NCBI GenBank assembly: GCA_002270295.1
Contig: NISF01000001.1
Coordinates: 868,001 to 932,000 of the forward strand
Length of the DNA stretch: 64,000 nucleotides
Direction: 5' to 3'
Source: Enterobacter sp. 10-1
GTDB taxonomy: Bacteria; Pseudomonadota; Gammaproteobacteria; Enterobacterales; Enterobacteriaceae
Part shown: piece after piece, positions 18,220-26,999 of the stretch
Numbering within the stretch: the first letter of the stretch is position 1
Layout: each line of letters opens with the position of its first letter
Made by a program: the position numbers and the translations under genes
The notes under the pieces: generated by a model
The model's input: only the letters and a program-made list of their open reading frames with translations
What the model was told of the DNA's origin: nothing
Databases searched by the model: none

Positions 18220-19833
18220 ATGCACCTTGAGAAAAGAGCTTTTAACCTGACCGGCGCGACACTTTCCCCCCTAACGGAGCCGCTGTCGTTCAGCTGCCGT
18301 CTGGGGGAGTGCCGTTCTGAACTGATGCCGCTGCTCTCGGAGGTCAGTAAAGTGGTCAGCGCAGAGGGAAAACTTTCGCGCACCCTGAAGCTGGTGCTGG
18401 AGCTGATGCAAAAACATATGCAGGTGATCCGCGCCATGATTACCCTCTATGACGCGAGTTGCGATCAAATCTTTATCCATGAAAGCTACGGCCTGTCGCC
18501 GGAAGAGGTGGAAAAAGGCGTCTATGCGCCGGGGGAAGGCATCACGGGACGGGTGATTGAGACGCGACAGCCCATCGTGGTGCCGCATATTGCCGATGAC
18601 CCTTTATTCCTTAACCGTACCGGCAGCTGGGATAAGCAGCGTGACGGGCAGCACTCGTTTATATGCGTCCCGATTATCCGTGGCCTAAAGGTGATGGGGA
18701 CCATCGGCATTGAACGCGTTTACAACAATGTCCAGCTGCGTTTTTTAGATCTGGAAGTGCTGCGGGTCATTGCGGCCATTATTGCTCAGGCGGTGGAGCT
18801 TCATTTACTGGAGCGCGCGCACAAAAAAGTGCTGCGGGCGCACAGTACGGCCATCAGTCAAAGCGCGGAAAAGTATAAGCCTGCCAATATTATCGGCAAC
18901 TCCCGCGCCATGCAGGCGGTATATCAGCTGATTGATAAAGTCAGCCACGCGCGCACCACCGTGCTGATCCTCGGAGAGAGCGGAGTTGGCAAAGAGCGGG
19001 TAGCTACGGCGATTCACCAGAACAGCCACTGTTCGGCGGGCCCCTTCATCAAATTCAACTGCGCGTCATTGCCGGAGAGCGTTATTGAGAGCGAACTTTT
19101 CGGCCATGAGAAAGGGGCGTTTACCGGGGCCATTTCCCGCCGGGCAGGACGTTTTGAAGAGGCGGATGGCGGTACGATTTTTCTTGATGAAGTCGGCGAA
19201 CTCTCGCCCTCGGCGCAATCCAAACTGCTGCGCGTCATACAGGAGCGCAGCTTTGAGCGAGTGGGCAGTAACGATACGCTGCAGGTTAACGTCCGGATCC
19301 TCGCCGCCACCCATCGGGATCTCAGTGAGATGGTCGGGAAGGGGACGTTTCGCGAAGACCTCTATTATCGCCTGAACGTCTTCCCGGTTACCATTCCCCC
19401 CCTGCGCGAACGCGGGAACGATATTTTCATTCTTGCCGATCACTTCAATGCCTGGTTTGCCCGCGAGCAGGGGGTAGAGATCCCCACTATCGCCACGCCT
19501 GCGCTGAATATGCTGCTCAACTACGACTGGCCAGGCAACGTACGGGAGCTGGAAAACGTAATGGAGAGAGCGGTGCTGCTGGCGGATGAAGGTATCATTC
19601 ATGCCTGGCATCTCCCCCTGTCGCTTCAGCCGGTGATTGAGCATCTGGCGGAGCAGGATGGCCTGGAGGCTCGCCTTTCGCGAATCGAATACGATCTGAT
19701 TGTTGAAGCGCTGGGCATGTTTCAGGGAAATGTCTCTCGCGCCGCCGCGCATCTGAATATGACGCGTCGGGCGCTGGGGCTAAGGCTGGAAAAATACCGC
19801 TTGAACTACAAACAGTTTCGGGGGCAAGCCTGA
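18220..19833 (+). CDS. anfA: Sigma-54-dependent activator AnfA
   Basis: This 537-residue NifA/VnfA/AnfA-type enhancer-binding protein has three parts. A GAF domain (about 35-200) is preceded by a CRLGEC pair (Cys26, Cys31) that could bind an Fe-S cluster, as reported for VnfA/AnfA. The AAA+ domain has Walker A GESGVGKE (252-259), an intact GAFTGA sigma-54 loop (299-304) and Walker B TIFLDE (319-324). The HTH near 500-530 is EALGMFQGNVSRAAAHLNMTRRALGLRL. RBS GGGAG precedes the ATG. It most plausibly activates the anfH promoter. Only 2 bp separate it from the next, related gene. Confidence 0.92.
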   Translation: MHLEKRAFNLTGATLSPLTEPLSFSCRLGECRSELMPLLSEVSKVVSAEGKLSRTLKLVLELMQKHMQVIRAMITLYDASCDQIFIHESYGLSPEEVEKGVYAPGEGITGRVIETRQPIVVPHIADDPLFLNRTGSWDKQRDGQHSFICVPIIRGLKVMGTIGIERVYNNVQLRFLDLEVLRVIAAIIAQAVELHLLERAHKKVLRAHSTAISQSAEKYKPANIIGNSRAMQAVYQLIDKVSHARTTVLILGESGVGKERVATAIHQNSHCSAGPFIKFNCASLPESVIESELFGHEKGAFTGAISRRAGRFEEADGGTIFLDEVGELSPSAQSKLLRVIQERSFERVGSNDTLQVNVRILAATHRDLSEMVGKGTFREDLYYRLNVFPVTIPPLRERGNDIFILADHFNAWFAREQGVEIPTIATPALNMLLNYDWPGNVRELENVMERAVLLADEGIIHAWHLPLSLQPVIEHLAEQDGLEARLSRIEYDLIVEALGMFQGNVSRAAAHLNMTRRALGLRLEKYRLNYKQFRGQA

Positions 19834-19835
19834 CG

Positions 19836-20924
19836 ATGACGCGTAACAACCGCGACAATATCCATACGCCTGAGCGTCCGGCACCCAGGCACAGTGAACC
19901 CCGCCCGCTGATTGCCCATTCGCCAGCGATGAAACAGGTGATGACCCGCTTGCAACAATATGCGTCAGTGCAAACGCCGGTGCTGCTGCGCGGCGAACCC
20001 GGAACCGGAAAAGATACCATCGCGCGCGCCCTGCATCGCGGGTCGTCCTGGCGGGAAGGTCCCTTTGTGAAGCTTGCCTGCGATCATGTGGCGGAAGAGG
20101 AGGTATTGCACGCGTTGCTGGGAGATGCCATGCGCACGCCGCCGGTGCCCGGAGCGTTGGAGCAGGCGGCGGGCGGAACTCTTTTTCTAAGCGAGATCGG
20201 TCACTTTTCATTACGCCTGCAACGGCTGTTGATACTGCTGCTTGAGCAACGTCCTTTTCTCTCTCCGGTCGATAATCGCAGCCGGTGCGGCGATACCCGG
20301 CTGGTGTGCGCCAGCGAGCTTAATCTGGAGGAACGGGTTGCTCAGGGCGCTTTTTTGCCGGAGCTATATTACCGCTTGCACGTGGCCAGTATTCCGCTCC
20401 CGCCGCTAAGTGAACGACCTGAGGATCTCCCTGGGCTGGTGGAGGATTTTTTTCGCCGCTTTAACCGGCACAATCACGTTAAGGTGCAGTTGGATCCGCA
20501 GGCGCTTTCGCCGCTGTATGTTTGCCAGTGGCCTGGCAATCAGCGCGATCTGGAAAACTGTCTTGAATATGCGGTGCTGCATCGCCAGAGCGATATCATT
20601 GCGCAACTGCCCTGTATTCAGGGACACTGTCTGCGTAAGCAGCTGAATTTGCGTATTGAAAACTACAGTAAACGACGGAGAAATATCTCTCTGCCGGAAC
20701 CTGCCGGCGGGTGGGATCCCTGCCGGGCGCCCGCAAATATCCAGGCGCCGACGGCGATGACGGTAAGCGGTAGCGATGCGGATGACGAAATTCGGCATCG
20801 ATTTATTACGGCACTGGAGAAAAGCGGATGGGTAAAAGCCAAAGCCGCGCGGTTGCTCAATATCACGCCGCGCCAGCTCTATTATGCGCTTCATAAGCTG
20901 AAGATTGAGGTGCGAAAATTTTGA
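19836..20924 (+). CDS. Degenerate NifA-like protein: no GAFTGA, cysteine oxygen-sensor array
   Basis: This 362-residue relative of the NifA AAA+ and HTH domains has no N-terminal GAF domain. Walker A GEPGTGKD (53-60) is intact, but the GAFTGA sigma-54-contact loop is absent (MRTPPVPGAL lies there) and the Walker B Asp is Ser (LFLSE, about 116-120). The first Arg of the arginine-finger region is also lost (GAFLPELYYRL). It should not activate sigma-54 promoters or hydrolyse ATP well. The HTH (GWVKAKAARLLNITPRQLYYAL, 331-352, quoted in part) is NifA-like, unlike that of AnfA. Cysteines 230, 242, 260 and 265 form C-X11-C-X17-C-X4-C, close to the C-X11-C-X19-C-X4-C array of oxygen-sensitive rhizobial NifA. 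It is coupled to anfA and may be a redox-responsive modulator or anti-activator. Confidence 0.82.
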   Translation: MTRNNRDNIHTPERPAPRHSEPRPLIAHSPAMKQVMTRLQQYASVQTPVLLRGEPGTGKDTIARALHRGSSWREGPFVKLACDHVAEEEVLHALLGDAMRTPPVPGALEQAAGGTLFLSEIGHFSLRLQRLLILLLEQRPFLSPVDNRSRCGDTRLVCASELNLEERVAQGAFLPELYYRLHVASIPLPPLSERPEDLPGLVEDFFRRFNRHNHVKVQLDPQALSPLYVCQWPGNQRDLENCLEYAVLHRQSDIIAQLPCIQGHCLRKQLNLRIENYSKRRRNISLPEPAGGWDPCRAPANIQAPTAMTVSGSDADDEIRHRFITALEKSGWVKAKAARLLNITPRQLYYALHKLKIEVRKF

Positions 20925-21178
20925 ATGAAAATAGGGGAAGGTCATCTTACTCAGAACAACGCCAATAATGACATCCTGCTTTCTTGTATGTTCCATAAGC
21001 TATTCCCCGTCAGCAGATGGGGAGATAATAAGTATCCTTATTACGTCATGCGCCAACCCATATCCAATTGATGTACCCCAAATGCCCTCCGGTAATTTTG
21101 CTTCAACGGACTCCTTTACCGACGGCGGCTTGAGCTATAGCCAAAATGAAGAATGCCGACACAGCAATTGCTAAGTTA
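20925..21178. other. Intergenic gap between the anf cluster and the GntR gene
   Basis: About 250 bp between two convergent genes. A 68-codon rightward frame here shows no family resemblance or ribosome site and I do not call it. No clear terminator hairpin was found. Confidence 0.4.
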
Positions 21179-22189
21179 CTATTTTGGTTCCATAAAATCC
21201 GGGAGAACGGGTACCGGCAGCACGGAAAGGACTTTTAAGCGCTGCAAAGTTCGGACCTGGGCGCGTTCGAGATGATCTTTCAGGCAGGCTGCCGCCAGGG
21301 GCCAGTTTCCTTTCAGCAGCATGCCATACACCAGAGCGTGTTCCTCCAGCGTGGTTGTTTCCACCGGGATAGCAAGTAAATCGTAGAAGATGCGCGTGAC
21401 GATGAAGGGGGACTGATGCTGACGCAGGATTTGCATCATCAACTTATTACCGGCAGGTTCGAGGCAGCGGACGTGCAAATCCTCTTCAAGTAATTCCAGC
21501 TCCGTGGCCGTCAGCTGCCGGCCTTTGTATTTATGCGTCTTTTCCAGCATGGAAGCAATCCACTCCGCCTGGAGGAGAGGGCCAGCCTTGCAGAGCGCCG
21601 CGGGTTCGAGGCTGGCGCGGATCTCAAAGTGATCCGCGATTTCTCGAGCGGTAAGCGGTCCCGTCAACCACTGTGAATAGGGCTCTTTTTCTACCAGTCC
21701 CTTATCGCGCAAGCGCATCAGGCTTTCACGGACCACCGACCGACTCACGTTGTAGTACAGCGCCGCCTTTTGCTCATTAACCTGATAACAACCGAACACC
21801 ATCGCGGTTGAAAGCACGATCTGCAGCCCTTCCAGTACCTTCTCCCCGCTGGTACGAGTGTCCACCAGCGCTTGCTGCTCGTTAAGCCCGAACAATTCTC
21901 GCGTTAAGGCAATACGCAAGGGTTCTACGGCTTCCGCATCCTGCGCCACGATAAAGCCGCGACCCTCAAATCGGGTAATCAGACCTTCTTCATGTAACAG
22001 ACTTAACGCCCGGCGCACCGGTACCCGGCTGGTGCCGAATAGTTGCGCTAACGGACCTTCCAGCAGCACCAGGCCCTTAGGCACTCGCTGCTCTATCAAG
22101 GTGTGACGTAAAAACTGCCGAATGACTTCATAGCGCGCAGAGGCGGTTTCTTCCGTTGCCGCATGCGAAGGGTTTGTCTGCATGACCAT
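21179..22189 (-). CDS. GntR-family regulator with two winged-helix domains and a C-terminal FCD-like domain
   Basis: This 336-residue regulator is longer than a standard FadR-type GntR protein (about 230-250). A first wHTH (about 20-82) holds LEGPLAQLFGTSRVPVRRALSLLHEEGLI. A second wHTH-like unit (about 115-180) holds VNEQKAALYYNVSRSVVRESLMRLRDKGLVE. A helical FCD-type effector domain follows. The start at 22189 has AAGGA 8 nt upstream. It is divergent from the imidase/amidase operon and is its probable local regulator, acting beside sigma-54/NtrC control. The tandem arrangement may let one protein bind two half-sites. Confidence 0.85.
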   Translation of the reverse strand: MVMQTNPSHAATEETASARYEVIRQFLRHTLIEQRVPKGLVLLEGPLAQLFGTSRVPVRRALSLLHEEGLITRFEGRGFIVAQDAEAVEPLRIALTRELFGLNEQQALVDTRTSGEKVLEGLQIVLSTAMVFGCYQVNEQKAALYYNVSRSVVRESLMRLRDKGLVEKEPYSQWLTGPLTAREIADHFEIRASLEPAALCKAGPLLQAEWIASMLEKTHKYKGRQLTATELELLEEDLHVRCLEPAGNKLMMQILRQHQSPFIVTRIFYDLLAIPVETTTLEEHALVYGMLLKGNWPLAAACLKDHLERAQVRTLQRLKVLSVLPVPVLPDFMEPK

Positions 22190-22260
22190 ATTTTCGATCC
22201 TTACCTCATCGCACTTACCTTATCACATCCTGCTCAATGACATAGCTACCCGCATCGCTG

Positions 22261-22275
22261 GCACCGCCGTGGTGC
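22261..22275 (+). promoter_or_regulatory. NtrC-type enhancer site
   Basis: GCACC-GCCGT-GGTGC is a perfect dyad with the NtrC half-sites and 5-bp centre seen at glnA (GCACC-N5-GGTGC). It lies about 180 bp upstream of the sigma-54 promoter at 22450, a usual enhancer distance. It indicates activation under nitrogen limitation. Confidence 0.75.
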
Positions 22276-22301
22276 AGAATGCCCTTTAATGGACCATTGA
22301 T

Positions 22302-22319
22302 AACAAAATACATTTTGTT
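22302..22319. promoter_or_regulatory. Candidate operator palindrome for the GntR regulator
   Basis: AACAAAAT-AC-ATTTTGTT has perfect 8-bp arms, between the divergent GntR gene and the amidase operon. It sits between the NtrC site and the sigma-54 promoter, where bound repressor could block looping. Assignment to GntR is inference. Confidence 0.45.
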
Positions 22320-22449
22320 CCATGTCGTGCCGATCCGGGGAAGCAGGAGCAGAGGCCGCAACAGCTATGCTTCATCTCCATGATATTTAATGATTAATAC
22401 AAATATAATACACTTTGATCACATTTTGGTCACTTATTTGTCGTTTTAT

Positions 22450-22465
22450 TGGCATTCGTTTTGCT
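22450..22465 (+). promoter_or_regulatory. Sigma-54 promoter of the amidase/imidase operon
   Basis: TGGCAT-TCGTT-TTGCT matches the -24/-12 consensus with exact spacing, 44 bp before the amidase ATG. Together with the NtrC dyad upstream it marks a nitrogen-regulated operon. Confidence 0.82.
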
Positions 22466-22508
22466 ATGTTTAAATGGATTTTTAATTAAATATACATTTA
22501 AGGTGAGC

Positions 22509-23906
22509 ATGAACGCCAACACGATCCGCCAGCAGTTCCAGCAGGGCCAACTCGATGCCTGCTCTATTGCCGCACTGTTTGCCGAGGGCCAGCTCTCACC
22601 GCTCGATTTCACCGACGCATGCCTGGCGGCGGCGGAGAAATCGAGCGGCATTTTCATAACTCTGACTCCCGAGCGCGCTCGTAAAGAGGCGGCGGCGTCG
22701 GCGCGGCGCTGGCAGCAAGGGGCGCCGTTGAGCGCGCTGGACGGTATCCCCGTCGCCTGGAAGGATCTGTTTGATATTGCGGGCACACGCACGACGGCAG
22801 GGTCGGCAACCCGCCGGAACGCCCCGGCGGCCGTTTGCGACGCCGCGCTGGTGGCGCGTCTGACCCAGGCGGGGATGGTCACGATGGGTAAAACCAACCT
22901 GAGCGAATTTGCTTTCTCCGGACTGGGCATTAACCCGACGTTCGGCACCCCGGCCCTGCTGGCGGCTGACGGTGAAGAACAGGTCCCGGGCGGTTCTTCC
23001 AGCGGCGCGGCCAGAGCGGTAGCGCTGGGGCTGGCCTGCATTGCGATGGGGACGGATACCGCGGGTTCGGTACGGATCCCGGCGGCGTTCAACGGCGTGA
23101 TGGGATATCGCTCCAGCCGTCAGCGCTATGACGCGAGCGGGGTGTTCCCTCTCGCCGATTCGCTGGACACGCTCGGCCCGCTGTGCCGTAGCGTTCGCGA
23201 TGCCCGCGCGCTGGATGCGATTCTCTGCGGCGTGGAAGAGGAGACGTACCCGGCTCCGGCGCTGGTTGTTGATTCTCAACTTATGGACGCCGCTGATGCT
23301 GCGGTCCGGGAACAGGGCTATCGCCTGCTTTCGTCCCTGGCTGCCGCAGGTATCGCCGTGGAGTACCGGCGGCTAAACGCCTTCCATGATGCGCTCGCCT
23401 GGATTGCGGCGCACGGCTGGCCGGGGGCCGTTGAGGCTTTCCAGCTACATGCTGCGCTGCTGTCATCGCCTGCGGCGGAAAATATCGATCCGTTTATTCG
23501 TCGCCGCCTGATGGCTTCCGGGCGCATTGACCCGGCGGTGCTAACCACGTTTTTGCGCCAGCGGCCGCTGTGGCAGCAGGCGCTGGCCGATGAGCTCAAT
23601 GGTGCGGTGCTGGTGACGCCGACGGTGGCGCATACCGCGCCGCGCCTGGCGCCGCTGGTTGCGGATGCGGAGGCTTTCGCCGTGGTCAATAGCGCGACGC
23701 TGCGTTTGACCATGCCCGGCAGTTTGCTGGATATGCCCGGCGTCGCGTTGCCGAGCGGGGTGACGGCTAACGGGCTGTTCACCAGTCTGCTCTTCTCACT
23801 ACCGACCGGCGAGGATCGCCGTCTCTTGATGGCCGCCAGTGCGGTATCCGACCTTCTTGCGCAGCGGCATGCCGCCTGCGCTGACCCGTTGTATCTCAAC
23901 TCTTAA
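22509..23906 (+). CDS. Amidase (amidase-signature family)
   Basis: This 465-residue amidase has an intact Ser-cisSer-Lys triad: Lys85 (AWKDLFD), Ser163 in GGSSSGAA and Ser187 in GTDTAGSVRIPA. The start at 22509 has AAGGTGAG upstream. The enzyme releases ammonia from an amide. As first gene before an imidase-like enzyme it could hydrolyse the half-amide produced from a cyclic imide, or another small amide such as a ureido acid. The context (sigma-54, NtrC) supports a nitrogen-source role in the cytoplasm. Exact substrate unknown. Confidence 0.9.
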   Translation: MNANTIRQQFQQGQLDACSIAALFAEGQLSPLDFTDACLAAAEKSSGIFITLTPERARKEAAASARRWQQGAPLSALDGIPVAWKDLFDIAGTRTTAGSATRRNAPAAVCDAALVARLTQAGMVTMGKTNLSEFAFSGLGINPTFGTPALLAADGEEQVPGGSSSGAARAVALGLACIAMGTDTAGSVRIPAAFNGVMGYRSSRQRYDASGVFPLADSLDTLGPLCRSVRDARALDAILCGVEEETYPAPALVVDSQLMDAADAAVREQGYRLLSSLAAAGIAVEYRRLNAFHDALAWIAAHGWPGAVEAFQLHAALLSSPAAENIDPFIRRRLMASGRIDPAVLTTFLRQRPLWQQALADELNGAVLVTPTVAHTAPRLAPLVADAEAFAVVNSATLRLTMPGSLLDMPGVALPSGVTANGLFTSLLFSLPTGEDRRLLMAASAVSDLLAQRHAACADPLYLNS

Positions 23907-23917
23907 GGAAATGAAAT

Positions 23918-24799
23918 ATGGCCAAAGACATCCTTTGCGCGTTTGGTGTAGACGTTGATGCCGTTGCCGGCTGGCTGGGTTCGTACGGCGGGGAAGATTC
24001 GCCGGATGATATCTCGCGCGGTCTGTTCGCCGGCGAGGTGGGGGCGCCGCGGTTGCTGAAAATGTTCGCGGAACAGAACCTGCGCACCACCTGGTTTATC
24101 CCGGGCCACTCGATTGAGACCTTCCCGGAGCAGATGAAAGCGGTTGTTGATGCCGGGCATGAGGTCGGGATCCATGGCTATAGCCATGAAAACCCGATTG
24201 CGATGACCCCGGCTCAGGAGGAAGCGGTACTGGATCGCAGTATCGAACTGGTGACGAAGTTAGCGGGTAAACGCCCCACAGGCTATGTGGCCCCCTGGTG
24301 GGAGTTCAGCAACGTGACCAACGAGCTGCTGTTGAAAAAAGGGATTAAATACGACCACAGCCTGATGCACAACGACTTCCATCCCTACTACGTGCGGGTT
24401 GGCGACAGCTGGACCAAAATCGACTACAGCCAGCATCCGGACGCCTGGATGAAGCCGCTGCAGCGTGGTGAAGAGACTGATTTGGTGGAAATTCCCGCTA
24501 ACTGGTACCTCGACGATCTGCCGCCGATGATGTTTATCAAAAAATCCCCCAACAGCCACGGCTTCGTCAATCCGCGCCATCTGGAGGAGATGTGGCGCGA
24601 TCAGTTCGATTGGGTCTATCGCGAAAATGATTACGCCGTCTTCACCATGACCATCCACCCTGATGTTTCCGGCCGTCCCCAGGTGCTGCTGATGCTCGAG
24701 CGCCTGATTCAGTACATCCGCAGCCACGAAGGGGTGCGTTTTGTCACCTTTGATGAGATTGCGGACGATTTCAAGGCGCGCAAACCGCGCTCGGCATAA
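23918..24799 (+). CDS. Polysaccharide-deacetylase-fold hydrolase, imidase/PuuE-like
   Basis: This 293-residue NodB-homology-fold metallohydrolase has an Asp pair in FGVDVDAV (12, 14) and HGYSHENP (His86, His90) forming the metal site; a later [10 protein letters not shown] holds another conserved His. There is no signal peptide, so it does not act on cell wall. Cytosolic members include PuuE allantoinase and the 293-residue cyclic imide hydrolase of Pseudomonas putida. The same length and the amidase partner make cyclic-imide opening the best guess. It follows the amidase by 11 bp with AAGGAAATGAAAT before the ATG. Confidence 0.82.
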   Translation: MAKDILCAFGVDVDAVAGWLGSYGGEDSPDDISRGLFAGEVGAPRLLKMFAEQNLRTTWFIPGHSIETFPEQMKAVVDAGHEVGIHGYSHENPIAMTPAQEEAVLDRSIELVTKLAGKRPTGYVAPWWEFSNVTNELLLKKGIKYDHSLMHNDFHPYYVRVGDSWTKIDYSQHPDAWMKPLQRGEETDLVEIPANWYLDDLPPMMFIKKSPNSHGFVNPRHLEEMWRDQFDWVYRENDYAVFTMTIHPDVSGRPQVLLMLERLIQYIRSHEGVRFVTFDEIADDFKARKPRSA

Positions 24800-24830
24800 T
24801 GTCATTTAACCCCGACCGAGGGATTACGCT

Positions 24831-26204
24831 ATGAGCATTTTTAAGAAAACCTCCGTAAACGGCTGGCAGCCGCAGCAGTTGACTATCAAGGATGTGAAAT
24901 TCGCCACCTGGATTGCATTTTTTGCCTGGGTTTTTGCTGTATACGATTTCATTTTGTTTGGTACTTTGCTGCCGGAAATAGGCGTGCATTTTGGCTGGGA
25001 CGAGGTTGAGCAGGCGGAAATCGCCACCTGGGTCGCGGTTGGCGGGGCGGTAATCGCGCTGGCGATCGGCCCGCTGGTGGACCGCCTGGGTCGGCGGATG
25101 GGAATTGTTATTACCGTCGGCGGCGCCGCGCTTTGCTCATTACTGACCGCCGTAGGCGGCTCCTGGGGGAAAGGCGCGCTCACGGCGATTCGCTCAGTCG
25201 CCGGGTTGGGGTATGCCGAGCAAACGGTGAATGCGACATATTTATCCGAGCTATATACCGCCATTGACGACCCGAAGCTCAATAAGCGCAAAGGCTTTGT
25301 CTATAGCCTGGTGCAAGGAGGATGGCCGGTGGGTGCCCTGGTGGCTTCGGCGCTGACCGCTATTCTGATGCCGATTATCGGCTGGCAGGGCAGCTTTATT
25401 TTCGCCGCCTTACCTTCACTGATTATCGCGGTGTTGGCGTTAAAGCTGAAAGAGACGCCGCAGTTTCAGGTGCAGAAAAAGATCCAGCAGCTGCGCGAGC
25501 AAGGCAATGTTGCCGATGCGCGCCAGGTGGCGGCGGATTATCAGGTTTCCTGGGAAGAGCATCACCGCGGCGGCATCGCCGCAGCCTTTCGCGGTCCCTC
25601 GCTGCGCGCCACGCTGGTGCTGGGTGCGGCGGTGCTGATTAACTGGTTCGCCATTCAGATTTTTAGCGTGCTGGGCACCACGGTCATTACCAAAACTCAC
25701 GATGTCTCCTTTAATAACTCGCTGCTGATCTTGATTCTGTCGAATCTGGTGGGCTATTGCGGCTACCTGGCCCACGGCTGGCTTGGCGACCGGATTGGCC
25801 GGCGTAACACCATCGCGGTCGGCTGGATGCTGGGGGGGATCGCTTTTGCCGGCATGCTGTTCTGCCCGGACAACTTTGCCACGATCGTCGCGTTGTACAG
25901 CATTGGATTATTTTTCCTGATCGGTCCCTATGCCGCGGCGCTGTTTTTCATTAGCGAAAGCTTCCCTACCGCGATCCGCGCTACGGCGGGCGCACTAATC
26001 GGCGCGATGGGGCCGGTCGGGGCGATTATCGCCAGCGTCGGTACTACCGCCGTGCTGAGCCACGGCGGCAACTGGCAGGATGCGGCGCTGTGGTTCGGGG
26101 CGGTTCCGTGCTTCATCTCCGGCATCGTGATGTGGTTTGCGCGTGCCGATATGCAAAGCGCGGCAGCAGTCAAAAATGCGGTTAACACTGAGCCTCAAAT
26201 TTAA
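24831..26204 (+). CDS. MFS transporter
   Basis: This 457-residue, twelve-segment major facilitator has the signature GPLVDRLGRRMG after segment 2 and its echo GWLGDRIGRRN after segment 8, with a cytoplasmic central loop around residues 205-245. It resembles the aromatic-acid/metabolite H+ symporter type. Lying inside the nitrogen-scavenging operon, it is the likely importer of the imide or amide substrate. No ABC permease is encoded here, so the solute-binding-like protein at the end of the operon cannot be serving a local ABC system. Confidence 0.88.
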   Translation: MSIFKKTSVNGWQPQQLTIKDVKFATWIAFFAWVFAVYDFILFGTLLPEIGVHFGWDEVEQAEIATWVAVGGAVIALAIGPLVDRLGRRMGIVITVGGAALCSLLTAVGGSWGKGALTAIRSVAGLGYAEQTVNATYLSELYTAIDDPKLNKRKGFVYSLVQGGWPVGALVASALTAILMPIIGWQGSFIFAALPSLIIAVLALKLKETPQFQVQKKIQQLREQGNVADARQVAADYQVSWEEHHRGGIAAAFRGPSLRATLVLGAAVLINWFAIQIFSVLGTTVITKTHDVSFNNSLLILILSNLVGYCGYLAHGWLGDRIGRRNTIAVGWMLGGIAFAGMLFCPDNFATIVALYSIGLFFLIGPYAAALFFISESFPTAIRATAGALIGAMGPVGAIIASVGTTAVLSHGGNWQDAALWFGAVPCFISGIVMWFARADMQSAAAVKNAVNTEPQI

Positions 26205-26213
26205 GGAGCGATT

Positions 26214-26990
26214 ATGCACATGACGATTTCCAGCCAACCTGTCGCCGCCATCAGCGGCGCAGCGAGCGGTATTGGGCTGGCGTTAGCGACGCTGTACGCC
26301 CGGCGCGGCGTTCGCGTGATTGCGGGCTACTACCCTGACGATCCGCATGACCCTGCCGCCGCCGCGGCTCAGGTCGAGGCCGCCGGAGGGGAGGCGCTCT
26401 GGCTGCCGCTGGACGTGGCCGACACCGCGTCGGTGGATGCGTTTATCTCCCAGGGGGTGAACCATTTTGGCCGTCTTGATTATGTTATTGCCAATGCCGG
26501 GATCTTACGCTGTTCGCCGATTGAAGAGATGAGCGACGAGCGGTGGAACGCCATGCTTAATGTTGATTTGACGGGCGTGATGCGTTGTTTTCGCGCCGCG
26601 GCCCGACATCTGGGGGACGGCGCTAGCCTGGTGGCTATTTCGTCGATTGCTGGTGGCGTCTACGGCTGGCAGGAGCATGCGCACTATGCGGCGGCGAAGG
26701 CTGCCGTGCCTGGGATCTGCCGTTCGTTAGCGGTTGAGCTGGCTCCGCGAGGGGTCCGCTGCAATGCGGTTATTCCCGGCTTGATTGAAACGCCGCAGTC
26801 GCTGGATAAACAGAACTCTCTTGGGCCCGAGGGGCTGGCGAAAGCCGCGAAATCTATCCCATTGCAGCGGGTGGGGCGTCCGGAGGATATTGCCCGGGTG
26901 GTGGCCTTTCTGACCAGCGCAGAGAGCAGTTATCTGACCGGACAAAGCCTCATTGTTGATGGCGGTCTGACCGTTCGTTGGCCTGATTAA
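26214..26990 (+). CDS. Short-chain dehydrogenase/reductase (first of two)
   Basis: This 258-residue classical SDR has a cofactor motif SGAASGIGLA (14-23), NAG in YVIANAGIL, active-site Ser in VAISSIAGG and HYAAAKAA for Tyr-x3-Lys. The C-terminal LTGQSLIVDGG is typical. RBS AAGGAG. With the second SDR 9 bp later it suggests two oxidoreductive steps on a hydroxy or keto carbon skeleton. Substrate unknown. Confidence 0.88.
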   Translation: MHMTISSQPVAAISGAASGIGLALATLYARRGVRVIAGYYPDDPHDPAAAAAQVEAAGGEALWLPLDVADTASVDAFISQGVNHFGRLDYVIANAGILRCSPIEEMSDERWNAMLNVDLTGVMRCFRAAARHLGDGASLVAISSIAGGVYGWQEHAHYAAAKAAVPGICRSLAVELAPRGVRCNAVIPGLIETPQSLDKQNSLGPEGLAKAAKSIPLQRVGRPEDIARVVAFLTSAESSYLTGQSLIVDGGLTVRWPD

Positions 26991-26999
26991 GGAGTCAGT

